Positions 35,200-44,522 of a stretch of 64,000 nucleotides of DNA are shown piece after piece. Position numbers and translations under genes: made by a program. Below the pieces are notes generated by a model. It was not told the origin of the DNA. It saw only the letters and a program-made list of their open reading frames with translations, and made no database searches. Source of the DNA: Leptolyngbya sp. BL0902 (GTDB taxonomy: Bacteria; Cyanobacteriota; Cyanobacteriia; Phormidesmidales; Phormidesmidaceae). The stretch covers positions 2,170,001 to 2,234,000 of the forward strand of contig NZ_CP046155.1 in the NCBI RefSeq assembly GCF_016403105.1, read 5' to 3'. Each line of letters starts with the position of its first letter. Position 1 is the first letter of the stretch.

Positions 35200-38100
35200 T
35201 TGGCAGGGCTGAAAAGTGCCTTGTTAACGCTGTCGTTGAGTCGTCTGGCTAGGTTGGCCGTTCCGCTCGGTCATTTTGCTTGGCACTTTAGTTTGGCAGT
35301 TTCGCACCAAGATTCTGTGAGTAATGATCGCGACTTCCAGTGTCAACCTACCGCCTACCAACGGTTGATTGACAGCTTGCCTGGGATTGTCTTCCAATCC
35401 GTCAATGACCATGACTGGTCCATGCGCTATCTCAGTGCAGGCTGTCAGCGGCTGACGGGCTATTCAGCGGAGGAACTCCTGGGAACAGATAATGACCTTA
35501 CCTACAATCGCATCACCCACCCTGAGGATTTACCCCGCGTGATGGAGACCATTCGGAGCGACCTGGCGACCCACCAAACCTACGAAGTGGAGTATCGCCT
35601 GCTGCCCCGCAGCGGAGGCGAAAAATGGGTGTGGGAGAAGGGCATCGCGGTGCTCGATCAAACGGGCCAAGTGGTTCGCCTGGAGGGCTTCATTACCGAC
35701 ATTACCCCCCTCAAGCAGTCAGAGGCCGCCCTCCGCACCATCGAGCAGACCCTGCGGTCGCGGGAGTCCTTGCTGCATCTGGTGCTAGACAGCATCCCCC
35801 AGCCCGTCTTTTGGAAGGATCGCCAGAGTCGTTATCTGGGCTGCAATCGGGCCTTTGCGGCGGCAATGGGGGTGGCGGATCCCCAGGAGGTCGTTGGCAA
35901 AACGGACGCCGACCTAACGTTAGTCAGCGCCGAGGAGGCCGCCTACTACCAGGCCCGCGACCGCCTGGTGATGGATCACAACCAGCCCGATCTCCATTCC
36001 CTAGAGCCCCAATACTATGCCGATGGCCAGCAGCGCTGGATCGACTGTAGCCGTCTGCCCATGCACAACGACCAGGGTGACGTGATTGGCATCCTGGCCA
36101 TTTTTGCCGATATGACCGATCAAGTCCTAGCCCACCAGGCGCTCAAGCTCCGCGAATCCTACCTGTCTACCGTGTCGGCGCTGCAACACCAGTTGCTCAG
36201 TTGGCAGTGGGACTGGGCCGATCCCAACCTGAGACGGGTATTTGCCACCCTGGGGGAGGTCTCCAAGGCCAGCCGCGTGTACTACTACGAACTGTTCCAA
36301 GACGAGACGGCGACGTTGCGACTGCGCCAGCGGTTTGAATGGTCAGCCCCTGGGATTCCGGCGACGTCGGATCTCCCGGCCTACCAAGTGATGCCTCTGG
36401 TGCCGCTGTTTGAGGACTGGTATCCCCCCCTAGCCCAGGGCCAATGCCTAAACCTCACCCAGGATCAGTTTTCGGAGCTTCAGTACCAGGCCCTCTCGCT
36501 GCCGCCCAGCAACGTTAAGTCCTTGCTGCTGCTGCCGTTGATCATCCAAGGGCAGTTACAGGGAGTGATGGGTTTTAGTCAGTGCGTGACCGCCCAAACC
36601 TGGGGCCAAGCCGAGGTGGACTTGCTTCAGGTGGTGACGGCGGATATGGCCCTAGCCCTAGAGCGGCAACAGTCAGAACAGGCCCTGCGAGCAGCGGAGG
36701 CCAAGTATCGAAGCATGTTTGAAAATGCCGTTGAGGGAATCTTTCAAACTACGCCCGACGGCCACTACCTAACCGCTAACCCCATGCTGGCGAAGATCTA
36801 TGGCTACGATTCGGTGGAGGAGCTGATGGATCGCCTCACCGACATTGATCACCAGCTCTACGTCCATGCCCATCGGCGGCAGGAGTTCATCAATGCCATT
36901 GATCGCACCGGGGCGGTCATTGGGTTTGAGTCGGAGGTCTACCGAAAGGATGGCCGCATCATCTGGATTTCCGAATCGGCCCGGGCCATCTATGACGACC
37001 AAGGCAGCATCATGGGCTACGAGGGCACGGTCGAGGACATCTCCGAGCGCAAACGGGGTGAAGCTGAACTTCTGCGGCGAGACCAGCTCTTGCAGGGGGT
37101 GGCCCAGGCCAGTCATCGGCTGTTGGCGGCGGCCCACATTGATGCGGTCATCCCGGAGGTGTTGGCCATTTTGGGAGAATCGGCCAATACCGACCGGGCC
37201 TACATCTACGAGCACCATCCCCACTCCCAAACCGGGGCCGTGGCCATGAGTATGCGCTACGAATGGACCCGACCAGGCATTGCCCCCACCATCACCCAGC
37301 CCCACTGGCAGGACCAGGCCTACGAAACCCTAGGGGTGCAGCGCTGGTACGAGGCGTTTGCAGCCAATCGGCCCATCGCCGGTTTGGTGCGCCACTTCCC
37401 CGCCCAGGAGCAGACCCTGCTGTATCGGGATGACATTCTCTCGATTTTGATGGTGCCGATCTTCATCGACCAAGACCTATGGGGCTACATTGGCTTTGAT
37501 GCCTGCCGCGAGGAATGGGAATGGAGCACCAGCGATGAGTCCATCCTCGTCACCGTGGCAGCGAGTTTGGGGGGCTTGCTGAAGCGCCAGCAAACCGAGC
37601 AGGAAATGTACCACCAGGCCTACCACGATACCCTCACGGGCCTGCCCAACCGCACGTTTTTCAACCAACACCTGCCCGAAGCCCTGAACCAGGCCCGCAA
37701 CAGCGACCAAATGCTGGCGGTGGTGTTCCTCGACCTGGATCGGTTCAAAACCATCAACGACACCCTCAGCCACGCCGTGGGGGATTTATTGTTGCAGCAA
37801 GTCACCCAGCGCATCGCCAAAACCCTGCGGGCGGGGGATATTGTGTCTCGCTGGGGTGGGGATGAATTCACCCTAATTTTGCCCAATATTTCCAGCGCCG
37901 AAGACTGCGCTAAGGTGGCCCAGCGGATCGCCCATCAGCTCACTGAGCCCTTCTTGCTCGATGGCCACGAGCTCTATGTCACCACCAGCATCGGCATCGC
38001 CCTCTATCCCCACGATGGCGACGAAATGAGCGTGCTGCTGCAAAACGCCGATGCCGCCATGTATCGCGCCAAGGAACAGGGCCGCAACACCTATCAGTTC

Positions 38101-38949
38101 TACACCCAATCCCTCAGCACCGAAGTGAGTCAGCGGCTTCAGCTCGAAAGCTACCTGCACCATGCCCTGTCTCGCCAAGAACTGCTGCTTCACTACCAGC
38201 CCCAGGTCGATCTAGCGACAGGCAATGTGGTGCAAATGGAAGCCTTACTGCGCTGGCACCATCCCCAACTGGGCCTCGTCAGCCCACCAGCCTTCATTCC
38301 CCTGGCAGAGGAGACCGGGCTGATTATTCCCATTGGGGAGTGGGTATTGCGAAGCGCCTGCGCCCAGGCCATGGCTTGGCAGCGGCAGATAGGGTGCCCC
38401 ATTCGGATAGCTGTCAACCTATCGGCCCGCCAGCTTCAGCACCCCGACCTCGTTGCCGTTGTGGCCTCAGTGCTGAAGGACACGGGGCTCCCCCCCCAGG
38501 ATCTAGAGCTAGAAATTACCGAGACCACCGCCATGAAAGACGTCGAAGCTTCAATTCGGCGATTGCTGGCCCTGCAACGCCTGGGGGTTCGCATCTCCAT
38601 GGACGACTTTGGTACCGGATACTCCTGCCTCAGCTACCTCAAGCAAATTCCCCTCACGGGCCTCAAAATTGACCGGGCCTTTGTGAAGGATTTGCCCACC
38701 AACGCCGCCGACCAAGCCATGGTGCAGGCCATCACCGCCATGGCCCAAGGGCTGGGGCTGAGTGTGGTGGCAGAAGGGGTCGAAACCCTAGAGCAAATGA
38801 CCTATCTCCGTCGCTACCACTGCTACGTCATGCAGGGCTACCTCTTGGGCAAACCGCTCCCCGCCGCCACCGCCGCCCACTACTTAACCCATCGTTACGA
38901 TTATCTCCAGCCTGCATCACCCCTGTCTCGCCTGCCATCGGCCTCCTAG
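35200..38949 (+). CDS. PAS/GAF multi-sensor diguanylate cyclase/phosphodiesterase (GGDEF-EAL)
   Basis: 1,249-aa c-di-GMP enzyme. Approximate domains: PAS 50-175, PAS 190-310, GAF 330-495, PAS 500-630, GAF 650-805, GGDEF 810-975, EAL 985-1235. The cyclase site is intact (RWGGDEFTL), with the inhibitory RxxD site (RAGD) five residues before it. The EAL site is intact: MEALLRWHHP, VNLSARQL, ELEITETTAM, DDFGTGYS, LKIDRAF, AEGVET. Both activities are thus possible. The start is unclear: TTG at 35200 gives a hydrophobic N-terminus, and GTG at 35317 (VSNDRDFQ) begins just before the first PAS. It lies 167 bp downstream of the degenerate kinase gene. Confidence 0.92.
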   Translation: MAGLKSALLTLSLSRLARLAVPLGHFAWHFSLAVSHQDSVSNDRDFQCQPTAYQRLIDSLPGIVFQSVNDHDWSMRYLSAGCQRLTGYSAEELLGTDNDLTYNRITHPEDLPRVMETIRSDLATHQTYEVEYRLLPRSGGEKWVWEKGIAVLDQTGQVVRLEGFITDITPLKQSEAALRTIEQTLRSRESLLHLVLDSIPQPVFWKDRQSRYLGCNRAFAAAMGVADPQEVVGKTDADLTLVSAEEAAYYQARDRLVMDHNQPDLHSLEPQYYADGQQRWIDCSRLPMHNDQGDVIGILAIFADMTDQVLAHQALKLRESYLSTVSALQHQLLSWQWDWADPNLRRVFATLGEVSKASRVYYYELFQDETATLRLRQRFEWSAPGIPATSDLPAYQVMPLVPLFEDWYPPLAQGQCLNLTQDQFSELQYQALSLPPSNVKSLLLLPLIIQGQLQGVMGFSQCVTAQTWGQAEVDLLQVVTADMALALERQQSEQALRAAEAKYRSMFENAVEGIFQTTPDGHYLTANPMLAKIYGYDSVEELMDRLTDIDHQLYVHAHRRQEFINAIDRTGAVIGFESEVYRKDGRIIWISESARAIYDDQGSIMGYEGTVEDISERKRGEAELLRRDQLLQGVAQASHRLLAAAHIDAVIPEVLAILGESANTDRAYIYEHHPHSQTGAVAMSMRYEWTRPGIAPTITQPHWQDQAYETLGVQRWYEAFAANRPIAGLVRHFPAQEQTLLYRDDILSILMVPIFIDQDLWGYIGFDACREEWEWSTSDESILVTVAASLGGLLKRQQTEQEMYHQAYHDTLTGLPNRTFFNQHLPEALNQARNSDQMLAVVFLDLDRFKTINDTLSHAVGDLLLQQVTQRIAKTLRAGDIVSRWGGDEFTLILPNISSAEDCAKVAQRIAHQLTEPFLLDGHELYVTTSIGIALYPHDGDEMSVLLQNADAAMYRAKEQGRNTYQFYTQSLSTEVSQRLQLESYLHHALSRQELLLHYQPQVDLATGNVVQMEALLRWHHPQLGLVSPPAFIPLAEETGLIIPIGEWVLRSACAQAMAWQRQIGCPIRIAVNLSARQLQHPDLVAVVASVLKDTGLPPQDLELEITETTAMKDVEASIRRLLALQRLGVRISMDDFGTGYSCLSYLKQIPLTGLKIDRAFVKDLPTNAADQAMVQAITAMAQGLGLSVVAEGVETLEQMTYLRRYHCYVMQGYLLGKPLPAATAAHYLTHRYDYLQPASPLSRLPSAS

Positions 38950-39100
38950 CCTGGATTCTGGCCTTTGGCCCTCCCCTGCTGTGGATAGCCTTACTCTTCT
39001 CTCAGTGAAGAATTATTGAGGTATCACAAGTTACACGACTTCCCTTGGGAAGATTAAGGGGTGTAGAGGCCAGGGTTGCGAACGCGCCCTATAACATTCC

Positions 39101-39568
39101 ATGAATAACGCACTCCTAGAGGCTATCCAAAAATCCGATGGTCGCTACCTGAACGACCAAGAACTGCGCTCCTTCGACGAACTAGCCGAGGCCTTTCAAA
39201 CTCGCATCGCCGCCTACCTATACATCAAAGAGCACAGCAAAGAATTGGTGATCAATGCGCTGCGGCGGCTGATTCAAACCCCCCATCGGCAGGTGGTGCA
39301 AGAGCACGGAGCCCAGTGCCAGCGGGACATGATGTATACCCTGGAGTACATCGCCAAGGGCTTGCTGCTGCGGGATGAAGACGGCTTCATGGAAGAGTAC
39401 CTGGTGTGGATGCAGAACATCCTCCGCGCCTTCCATCGTCAGGATGCCTGCGTTGTCGCCTACAAGCTGCTGAAGGAAGAGGTGCGTACCACCATGCCTG
39501 GAGATCAGTCCAACACGGTAATCCTCTACCTCGAAAAACTCATTGAAGCCCTTGATACTGGCATTTAA
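39101..39568 (+). CDS. Solitary phycobiliprotein-like (phycobilisome family) protein
   Basis: 155-aa globin-like helical protein. Seen: QCQRDMMYTLEYIAKGLLLR, matching the phycobilin attachment block C-x-R-D-x2-Y-x-L of phycocyanin and allophycocyanin, with Cys73 as the bilin-binding equivalent. Also seen is an N-terminal pair of helices like phycobilisome subunits. It lacks a partner alpha/beta subunit gene, and its sequence is too divergent to be a standard ApcA/B/D/F or CpcA/B. Role unknown: assembly factor, chromophore carrier or sensor. No ribosome site precedes the ATG; a TATAAC at 39089-39094 suggests a very short leader. Confidence 0.8.
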   Translation: MNNALLEAIQKSDGRYLNDQELRSFDELAEAFQTRIAAYLYIKEHSKELVINALRRLIQTPHRQVVQEHGAQCQRDMMYTLEYIAKGLLLRDEDGFMEEYLVWMQNILRAFHRQDACVVAYKLLKEEVRTTMPGDQSNTVILYLEKLIEALDTGI

Positions 39569-39781
39569 GTTGTATCAAATCATGCCTAGGAGTGGGTTCG
39601 CCCTAGGGCATACGCCTCTGCAAGACACCCAGCGGCAGGGAAAACGGCGGCGCTCCCCAGGTTGGGCTGCGCCGGAGGCCGGGGCTTAAAGTGGCGTTAA
39701 CCCGGCAGGGCAAAGGGCGCTATAGAATGGCTGGCATAGGCTTCTGTTTGTACTATTCATCCATTGTTGAGAGGCGCTGCC

Positions 39782-40156
39782 ATGCTGAATCCGGCCCACG
39801 CTATTGCGCTGTTTGCGAAGGCTCCCGATGTGCAGGTCTATAGAGCAGGGGACGTCATTTTTGAGATTGGCGCTGTTGGCCAAGTGATGTATGGCGTGAT
39901 TGAGGGCGAGGTAGACATGCTGGTAAACGGCAAGGTCTTTGAGACCATTCAAGCCGGAGACGTGTTCGGGGAAGGAGCCCTGGTGCAGGATCCGCCCCTA
40001 CGGGCCTCAACTGCCGTGGCCAAAACCGACTGTAAACTCGCCGCTGTGGATCAAACTCACTTCAAGTTTTTGGTGCAAGAAACCCCCCTCTTTGCCCTAG
40101 AGGTGATTCGCAGTATGTCTACCCGGCTGCGGAGTGCCAAGGCCAATCTCGCCTAG
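39782..40156 (+). CDS. Stand-alone cyclic-nucleotide-binding domain protein
   Basis: 124 aa, a single CNB domain and little else. Cassette: [18 protein letters not shown], with the Glu and Arg-Ala-Ser positions kept. There is no DNA-binding or catalytic domain. A TATAGAAT box lies at 39721-39728, about 54 bp upstream of the ATG. The start at 39782 is preferred over an upstream TTG at 39764. It must act through a partner protein, which cannot be identified here; pgi follows 112 bp downstream on the same strand. Confidence 0.87.
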   Translation: MLNPAHAIALFAKAPDVQVYRAGDVIFEIGAVGQVMYGVIEGEVDMLVNGKVFETIQAGDVFGEGALVQDPPLRASTAVAKTDCKLAAVDQTHFKFLVQETPLFALEVIRSMSTRLRSAKANLA

Positions 40157-40268
40157 GATTTTGGGAGAAAGGCAGTGTTATCTCACGATTCAGCCGAAAT
40201 TCCTCAAAACGAAAGAGCACCCCTTCAGTACACTAATAGAGCATTGGGTTCGTACGAGGACTAAGCGC

Positions 40269-41858
40269 ATGACGGCAGCGGCTCTTTGGCAACGCTACAA
40301 GGACTGGCTCTACTATCACGAGCGACTGGGCTTTTACCTCGACGTCAGTCGCATGGGGTTTGACGATGCCTTTGTGGCCAAGATGCAGCCCCGTTTTGCT
40401 AAAGCCTTTGAGGACATGGCGGCCCTGGAGGCCGGAGCCATCGCCAACCCCGACGAAAACCGCATGGTGGGCCACTACTGGCTGCGGAATGCTGATCTTG
40501 CCCCCACCCCAGAACTCAAGCAAGACATTCTAGACACCCTGTTTCACATTGAGCAGTTTGCCAGCCAGGTACGCACCGGGGGGATTTGCCCACCAGGGCA
40601 AGAGCACTTTACCGATGTCCTGTCCATCGGCATTGGCGGGTCAGCCTTGGGGCCACAGTTTGTAGCCCAAGCCCTAGGGCCAGATTTCCCGCCCCTCAAG
40701 ATTCACTTTATTGACAACACCGATCCCGAAGGCATTGACCGCACCCTCGCCAAGCTGGAGGACGTGCTGCCCACCACGCTAGTCATCGTCACCTCCAAAT
40801 CCGGCGGCACCCCCGAAACCCGCAACGGTATGTTGGAGGTGATGAATAAGTTTGCTGCCAAGGGGCTAGATTTCCCCAAGCAGGCGGTGGCCGTCACCGG
40901 GCGGGGGAGCCTCCTGGAAAACCAGGCTATCCAAGAGGGCTGGCTGGCCACCTTCCCCATGCGCGATTGGGTCGGGGGCCGTACCTCGGAACTGTCCGCT
41001 GTGGGTCTGCTGCCTGCGGCCCTGCAAAACATCAGCATTCGATCCATCCTGGGTGGGGCCAAGGAAATGGACATCGCCACCCGCGTGCCCGACCTGCGCC
41101 GCAACCCCGCCGCCCTGATTGCCCTCGCCTGGTATTACGCGGGCAACGGCAGGGGCGATAAGGACATGGTGGTATTGCCCTACAAAGACAGCCTGCTGCT
41201 GTTCAGCCGCTACCTCCAGCAGCTCGTGATGGAGTCCCTCGGCAAAGAAAAAGACCTCGACGGCAACGTGGTCTATCAGGGCATCGCCGTCTACGGCAAC
41301 AAGGGTTCCACAGACCAACACGCCTACGTGCAGCAGCTTCGGGACGGTCTGCCCAGCTTCTTTGTCACCTTCATTGAGGTGATGAAGGATCGGGCTGGAG
41401 AATCCATCGAGCTAGAACCGGGCATCACCTCCGGCGATTATCTGTTTGGCTTTTTGCAGGGCACCCGCAAAGCCCTCTACGACAACGCCCGCGAATCCAT
41501 CACCATCACCATTCCCGAAGTGAATGCCCACACCGTCGGGGCACTCATCGCTCTCTACGAGCGGGCCGTGGGGCTCTATGCCTCCCTGGTGAATATCAAC
41601 GCCTACCACCAGCCGGGGGTAGAGGCCGGGAAAAAAGCCGCCGCTGAGGTATTAAAAGTGCAGACGGCTATTGTGGACACCCTGCGCCAAAGCGAGACCC
41701 CCCTCAGCCTGAAGGAACTGGCTGAAAACGCTGGTTATCCCGATGACATTGAAACCATCTACGCCCTCGTTCGCCACCTCCACTCCAACCAGCGCCAGGT
41801 GGTCATCCACGGTAATCCAGGCTATCCCGATGTGATCAAAATCGCCGCCATTGCCTAG
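40269..41858 (+). CDS. pgi: Glucose-6-phosphate isomerase
   Basis: 529-aa enzyme interconverting glucose-6-phosphate and fructose-6-phosphate in glycolysis, gluconeogenesis and glycogen turnover. Seen: [33 protein letters not shown] (phosphate-binding), [16 protein letters not shown] and [17 protein letters not shown]. The length fits cyanobacterial PGI. The frame is open back to 40134 inside the CNB gene, but ATG at 40269 ([17 protein letters not shown]) is the conserved start. Its neighbours suggest control linked to second messengers only by proximity. Confidence 0.96.
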   Translation: MTAAALWQRYKDWLYYHERLGFYLDVSRMGFDDAFVAKMQPRFAKAFEDMAALEAGAIANPDENRMVGHYWLRNADLAPTPELKQDILDTLFHIEQFASQVRTGGICPPGQEHFTDVLSIGIGGSALGPQFVAQALGPDFPPLKIHFIDNTDPEGIDRTLAKLEDVLPTTLVIVTSKSGGTPETRNGMLEVMNKFAAKGLDFPKQAVAVTGRGSLLENQAIQEGWLATFPMRDWVGGRTSELSAVGLLPAALQNISIRSILGGAKEMDIATRVPDLRRNPAALIALAWYYAGNGRGDKDMVVLPYKDSLLLFSRYLQQLVMESLGKEKDLDGNVVYQGIAVYGNKGSTDQHAYVQQLRDGLPSFFVTFIEVMKDRAGESIELEPGITSGDYLFGFLQGTRKALYDNARESITITIPEVNAHTVGALIALYERAVGLYASLVNINAYHQPGVEAGKKAAAEVLKVQTAIVDTLRQSETPLSLKELAENAGYPDDIETIYALVRHLHSNQRQVVIHGNPGYPDVIKIAAIA

Positions 41859-41925
41859 CCTCAGTTCCCTGCCACCTCGCCCCTGAGTACCAATCCCCCC
41901 AAACTGAGGTGTGCTGATGCATCCC

Positions 41926-44430
41926 CTAACGCTGATGGAACGTCAGTCTGAGGGGCGTTTTGGTCTGGTCTAGGGGATGCACTGTGCCAATGATGGCGGC
42001 GGCGGGGTAGCCCTGCTGATGCAACTGCTCTAGGCAGGCGTTAGCTTGGTCGGCGGGTACGGCGGCGAGCAAGCCTCCAGCGGTTTGGGGATCAAACAGC
42101 AGGGGATAGGAGGGGTGGCGGGCGTAGTCGGCGGCGTGGGCGATGGACTGAGCGGCCTGTAGATTCTGGGCTTGTAGGGAACTGACGATTCCCTGGGCGA
42201 GGGTTTCGTGGGCACCGGGCAACAGGGGCAGGGCATCGAGATCAACGGTGGTGCTAACCGCTGAGGCATTGACCATCTCCAGCAGATGCCCCGCTAGGCC
42301 AAACCCCGTCACGTCCGTACAAGCGGTGGCTTGGTGCTGCCGAAAAATCTCGGCGGCGGCGCGATTGGGGGTGATCATGGCCTCAATTGCCGCCTCAATC
42401 CAGCGACCCTTGGCCCGTTTCTGCATGTCCGCTGCAAACAGGGTGCCCGTGCCCAGGGCTTGGGTCAGAATCAGCCGATTGCCCGCCTCCATCCCGCCCT
42501 TGCGGAGGAGGTGATCGGGATCCGCGACCCCGTTGCAGGCAAAGCCCAGGGCTAGGTTTGGGCCTTCTATCGTATGGCCACCAACGAGGGGGGTGCCTGT
42601 AACCTCTAACCCTGTGTAAATGCCGGACAGCAGGTGATAAAGGGTTTCCGTCTGGAGCTTCGGCGTGGCATAGGGCAGTTGCACCATAGCTAGTACGCTG
42701 TGGGGCTGGGCTCCCATGGCATCGAGGTCGCTGAGGCCATGCTTGAGGGCAATTTGGGCAAAGACGAAGGGATCGTCCACCAACGCCGGGAAGTAATCCA
42801 CCGTGTGCACCATCACCCGACCGGGGGGGACGGCCATCACGGCAGCATCGTCGGGGGATTCTAGGCCAATCAGCAGGTCTTCTGGGGCGGTGGCAAGGTG
42901 AGGAAAATCCAGTCGGACACGACGGATAGCCTGGGAGAGGACGGTGCTGCCAATTTTGGAGCCGCAGCCGGAGCAGGGGAGTGGGGAGTGGGGAGTCGGG
43001 AGTGGGGAGTGGGGCGTCGGGAGTCGGAAGTGGGGCGTCGGGAGTGGGGGGGATTGGGGAGGGGAGGTCATGGCCGGGAAGTCGGTGAACAGGGCCATGA
43101 ATTTGCGGTCGATGTGGTCTTTCCAGCGGCGGCAGAGGGGAGATTCCCAGGCAAGAGGGCCACGGGCGGCAATGGTGTTGCCATAGCCCACGTCGATGAG
43201 GTTCAGAAATTTCTGCTGGGGCCGAAAGGGTTGGAGGGGTTGGCCTTGCAAGAATCGGCGCAGGTTCTCGTAGAGCGGCTGGCCTTGGCGCACGGCAAAC
43301 ACGCCTGCCTTGGGGCGGGGATGGTTGACCATGGTGGCCACATCCCCAGCGGCAAAGATGTTGGGATGGGACAGGGTTTGCAGGGTGTCGCCCACTTGAA
43401 TAAAGCCCTGAGTGTCTAGGGACAGACCGGAATCCTGGAGCCAGCTAGGGGCGGCGGCATTCGTCACCCAAAAAACGCGATCACACCCCACCGCTAATCC
43501 AGACTCGCTGTGGACAATGCTTTGTCCTGTCGCCTCATCCAGGGTGATGGCCGTCACGGCATCCTTCAGATGTACCTCAATGCCCCGCTCCTGGCAGATT
43601 TGCAGAATGCGGCGTCTTGTCCAGCGGTTGCGGCCCTCCGCCAGTTCAGATCCGCGATGGAAGAGGTGAAGGGTGGCCCTCACCCCCCGGCCCCCTCTCC
43701 CACGGGGAGAGGGGGAGCTAGAGTTTTCAACGTCCTTTTCCTGTGGGAAGAGGGATTTAGGGAGTGGGAGATCAGGGGAGTCGGGAGTCGGGAGTCGAGA
43801 GTCGGAAGGATCGTCAAAGTCCCTCTCCCTGGGGGAGAGGGATTTAGGGTGAGGGCCATCTAGGGAATCAGGCAACAAGCTTTCCAGAAATGTCGTTAGC
43901 CGAGCCTCCATGTTCAGGGTGAGTTCTACGCCGCCTACGCCGCCGCCGACAATGGCAATGGTGCGCGGCTGATCGGGCTGGGCCTGGATTTCCGCTAAAA
44001 AGTCCTGCCACTGGTGGAGGAGTTTGGGAACAGGTTTGGCGGGGATGGCGTAGTCTGAAGCACCGGGGACGGTGAAGGTGGCGGGGGTGCTGCCTGTGTT
44101 GATGGACAGCACATCAAAGGCGATGGGGGGATGGTGGGCGCAAAGCACCCGCTGATTGGCCAAATCCAGCCCCACGGCTCGATCCATCACCAGGCGGCAG
44201 TTCGCGAACCGGGTGAGGGGGCGCAGGTCGATGTGGGCTTCATCGAAGTCATACACTCCGGCCACATGGCTGGGCAGCATCCCGGAATAGGGGGTGTCTA
44301 CCAGGTCGGTAATCAGGGTCAGCCGCACGCCGGGGAGGGGATTCATGCCCCACTTTCGCAAGACTAGGGCGTGGCTATGGCCGCCGCCCAGAAGCACGAG
44401 GTCGGTGGTAAGGGGCGTAGCTGGCATCAT
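41926..44430 (-). CDS. selD: FAD-dependent oxidoreductase fused to selenide, water dikinase (SelD)
   Basis: 834 aa. Residues 1-445 are an NDH-2-like FAD/NAD(P) domain (LVLLGGGHSHALVL, IAIVGGGVGGVELTL, NIFAAGDVATM). SelD begins at about 487 with CSGCGSKIG: the catalytic Cys is present and the second Cys of the bacterial CxC is Ser. Later come SPDDAAVMAVP, GLSDLDAMGAQP, GGHTIEGP, TGFGLAGHLLEM and DPQTAGGLL. SelD makes selenophosphate, probably for 2-selenouridine in tRNA. The fusion is known in cyanobacteria. Two repeat-derived inserts occur: about 60 residues at 191-251 inside the FAD domain, and a Pro-rich linker at about 460-486. No upstream stop or frameshift was found. Confidence 0.93.
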   Translation of the reverse strand: MMPATPLTTDLVLLGGGHSHALVLRKWGMNPLPGVRLTLITDLVDTPYSGMLPSHVAGVYDFDEAHIDLRPLTRFANCRLVMDRAVGLDLANQRVLCAHHPPIAFDVLSINTGSTPATFTVPGASDYAIPAKPVPKLLHQWQDFLAEIQAQPDQPRTIAIVGGGVGGVELTLNMEARLTTFLESLLPDSLDGPHPKSLSPRERDFDDPSDSRLPTPDSPDLPLPKSLFPQEKDVENSSSPSPRGRGGRGVRATLHLFHRGSELAEGRNRWTRRRILQICQERGIEVHLKDAVTAITLDEATGQSIVHSESGLAVGCDRVFWVTNAAAPSWLQDSGLSLDTQGFIQVGDTLQTLSHPNIFAAGDVATMVNHPRPKAGVFAVRQGQPLYENLRRFLQGQPLQPFRPQQKFLNLIDVGYGNTIAARGPLAWESPLCRRWKDHIDRKFMALFTDFPAMTSPPQSPPLPTPHFRLPTPHSPLPTPHSPLPCSGCGSKIGSTVLSQAIRRVRLDFPHLATAPEDLLIGLESPDDAAVMAVPPGRVMVHTVDYFPALVDDPFVFAQIALKHGLSDLDAMGAQPHSVLAMVQLPYATPKLQTETLYHLLSGIYTGLEVTGTPLVGGHTIEGPNLALGFACNGVADPDHLLRKGGMEAGNRLILTQALGTGTLFAADMQKRAKGRWIEAAIEAMITPNRAAAEIFRQHQATACTDVTGFGLAGHLLEMVNASAVSTTVDLDALPLLPGAHETLAQGIVSSLQAQNLQAAQSIAHAADYARHPSYPLLFDPQTAGGLLAAVPADQANACLEQLHQQGYPAAAIIGTVHPLDQTKTPLRLTFHQR
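42976..43045. repeat. Heptamer array inside selD, encoding the inter-domain linker
   Basis: Ten consecutive 7-bp units of the (C/G)GGGAGT family, with a few single-base variants (GGGGCGT, CGGAAGT). On the coding strand it yields LPTPHSPLPTPHSPLP immediately before the SelD catalytic CSGCGSK. The array is 70 bp, so flanking bases must complete the frame. Confidence 0.92.
43677..43857. repeat. Composite repeat insert inside the FAD domain of the selD fusion
   Basis: About 180 bp built from a CCCCCTCTCC/GGAGAGGGGG hairpin (about 43677-43723), a GGGAAGAGGGATTTAGGG segment, a four-unit heptamer array (43775-43802) and a second CCCTCTCCC/GGGAGAGGG hairpin (about 43820-43857). It is translated as about 60 Ser/Pro/Arg-rich residues with the telltale SLSPRER and PSPRGRGG motifs of these elements. 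Confidence 0.85.
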
Positions 44431-44522
44431 GGCTGACGTTACCCCAGCAGGTCTAGGAACGGTTGCTGAGCGAGTTGCATCGGTCGCTGAGGTATCGGTC
44501 GCTGTAGCATCGCAGGGTGTCC

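Noticed and set aside
41926-44430. SelD fusion as a frameshifted pseudogene because of its repeat inserts
   Set aside because: The frame is continuous and all catalytic motifs on both sides are present.
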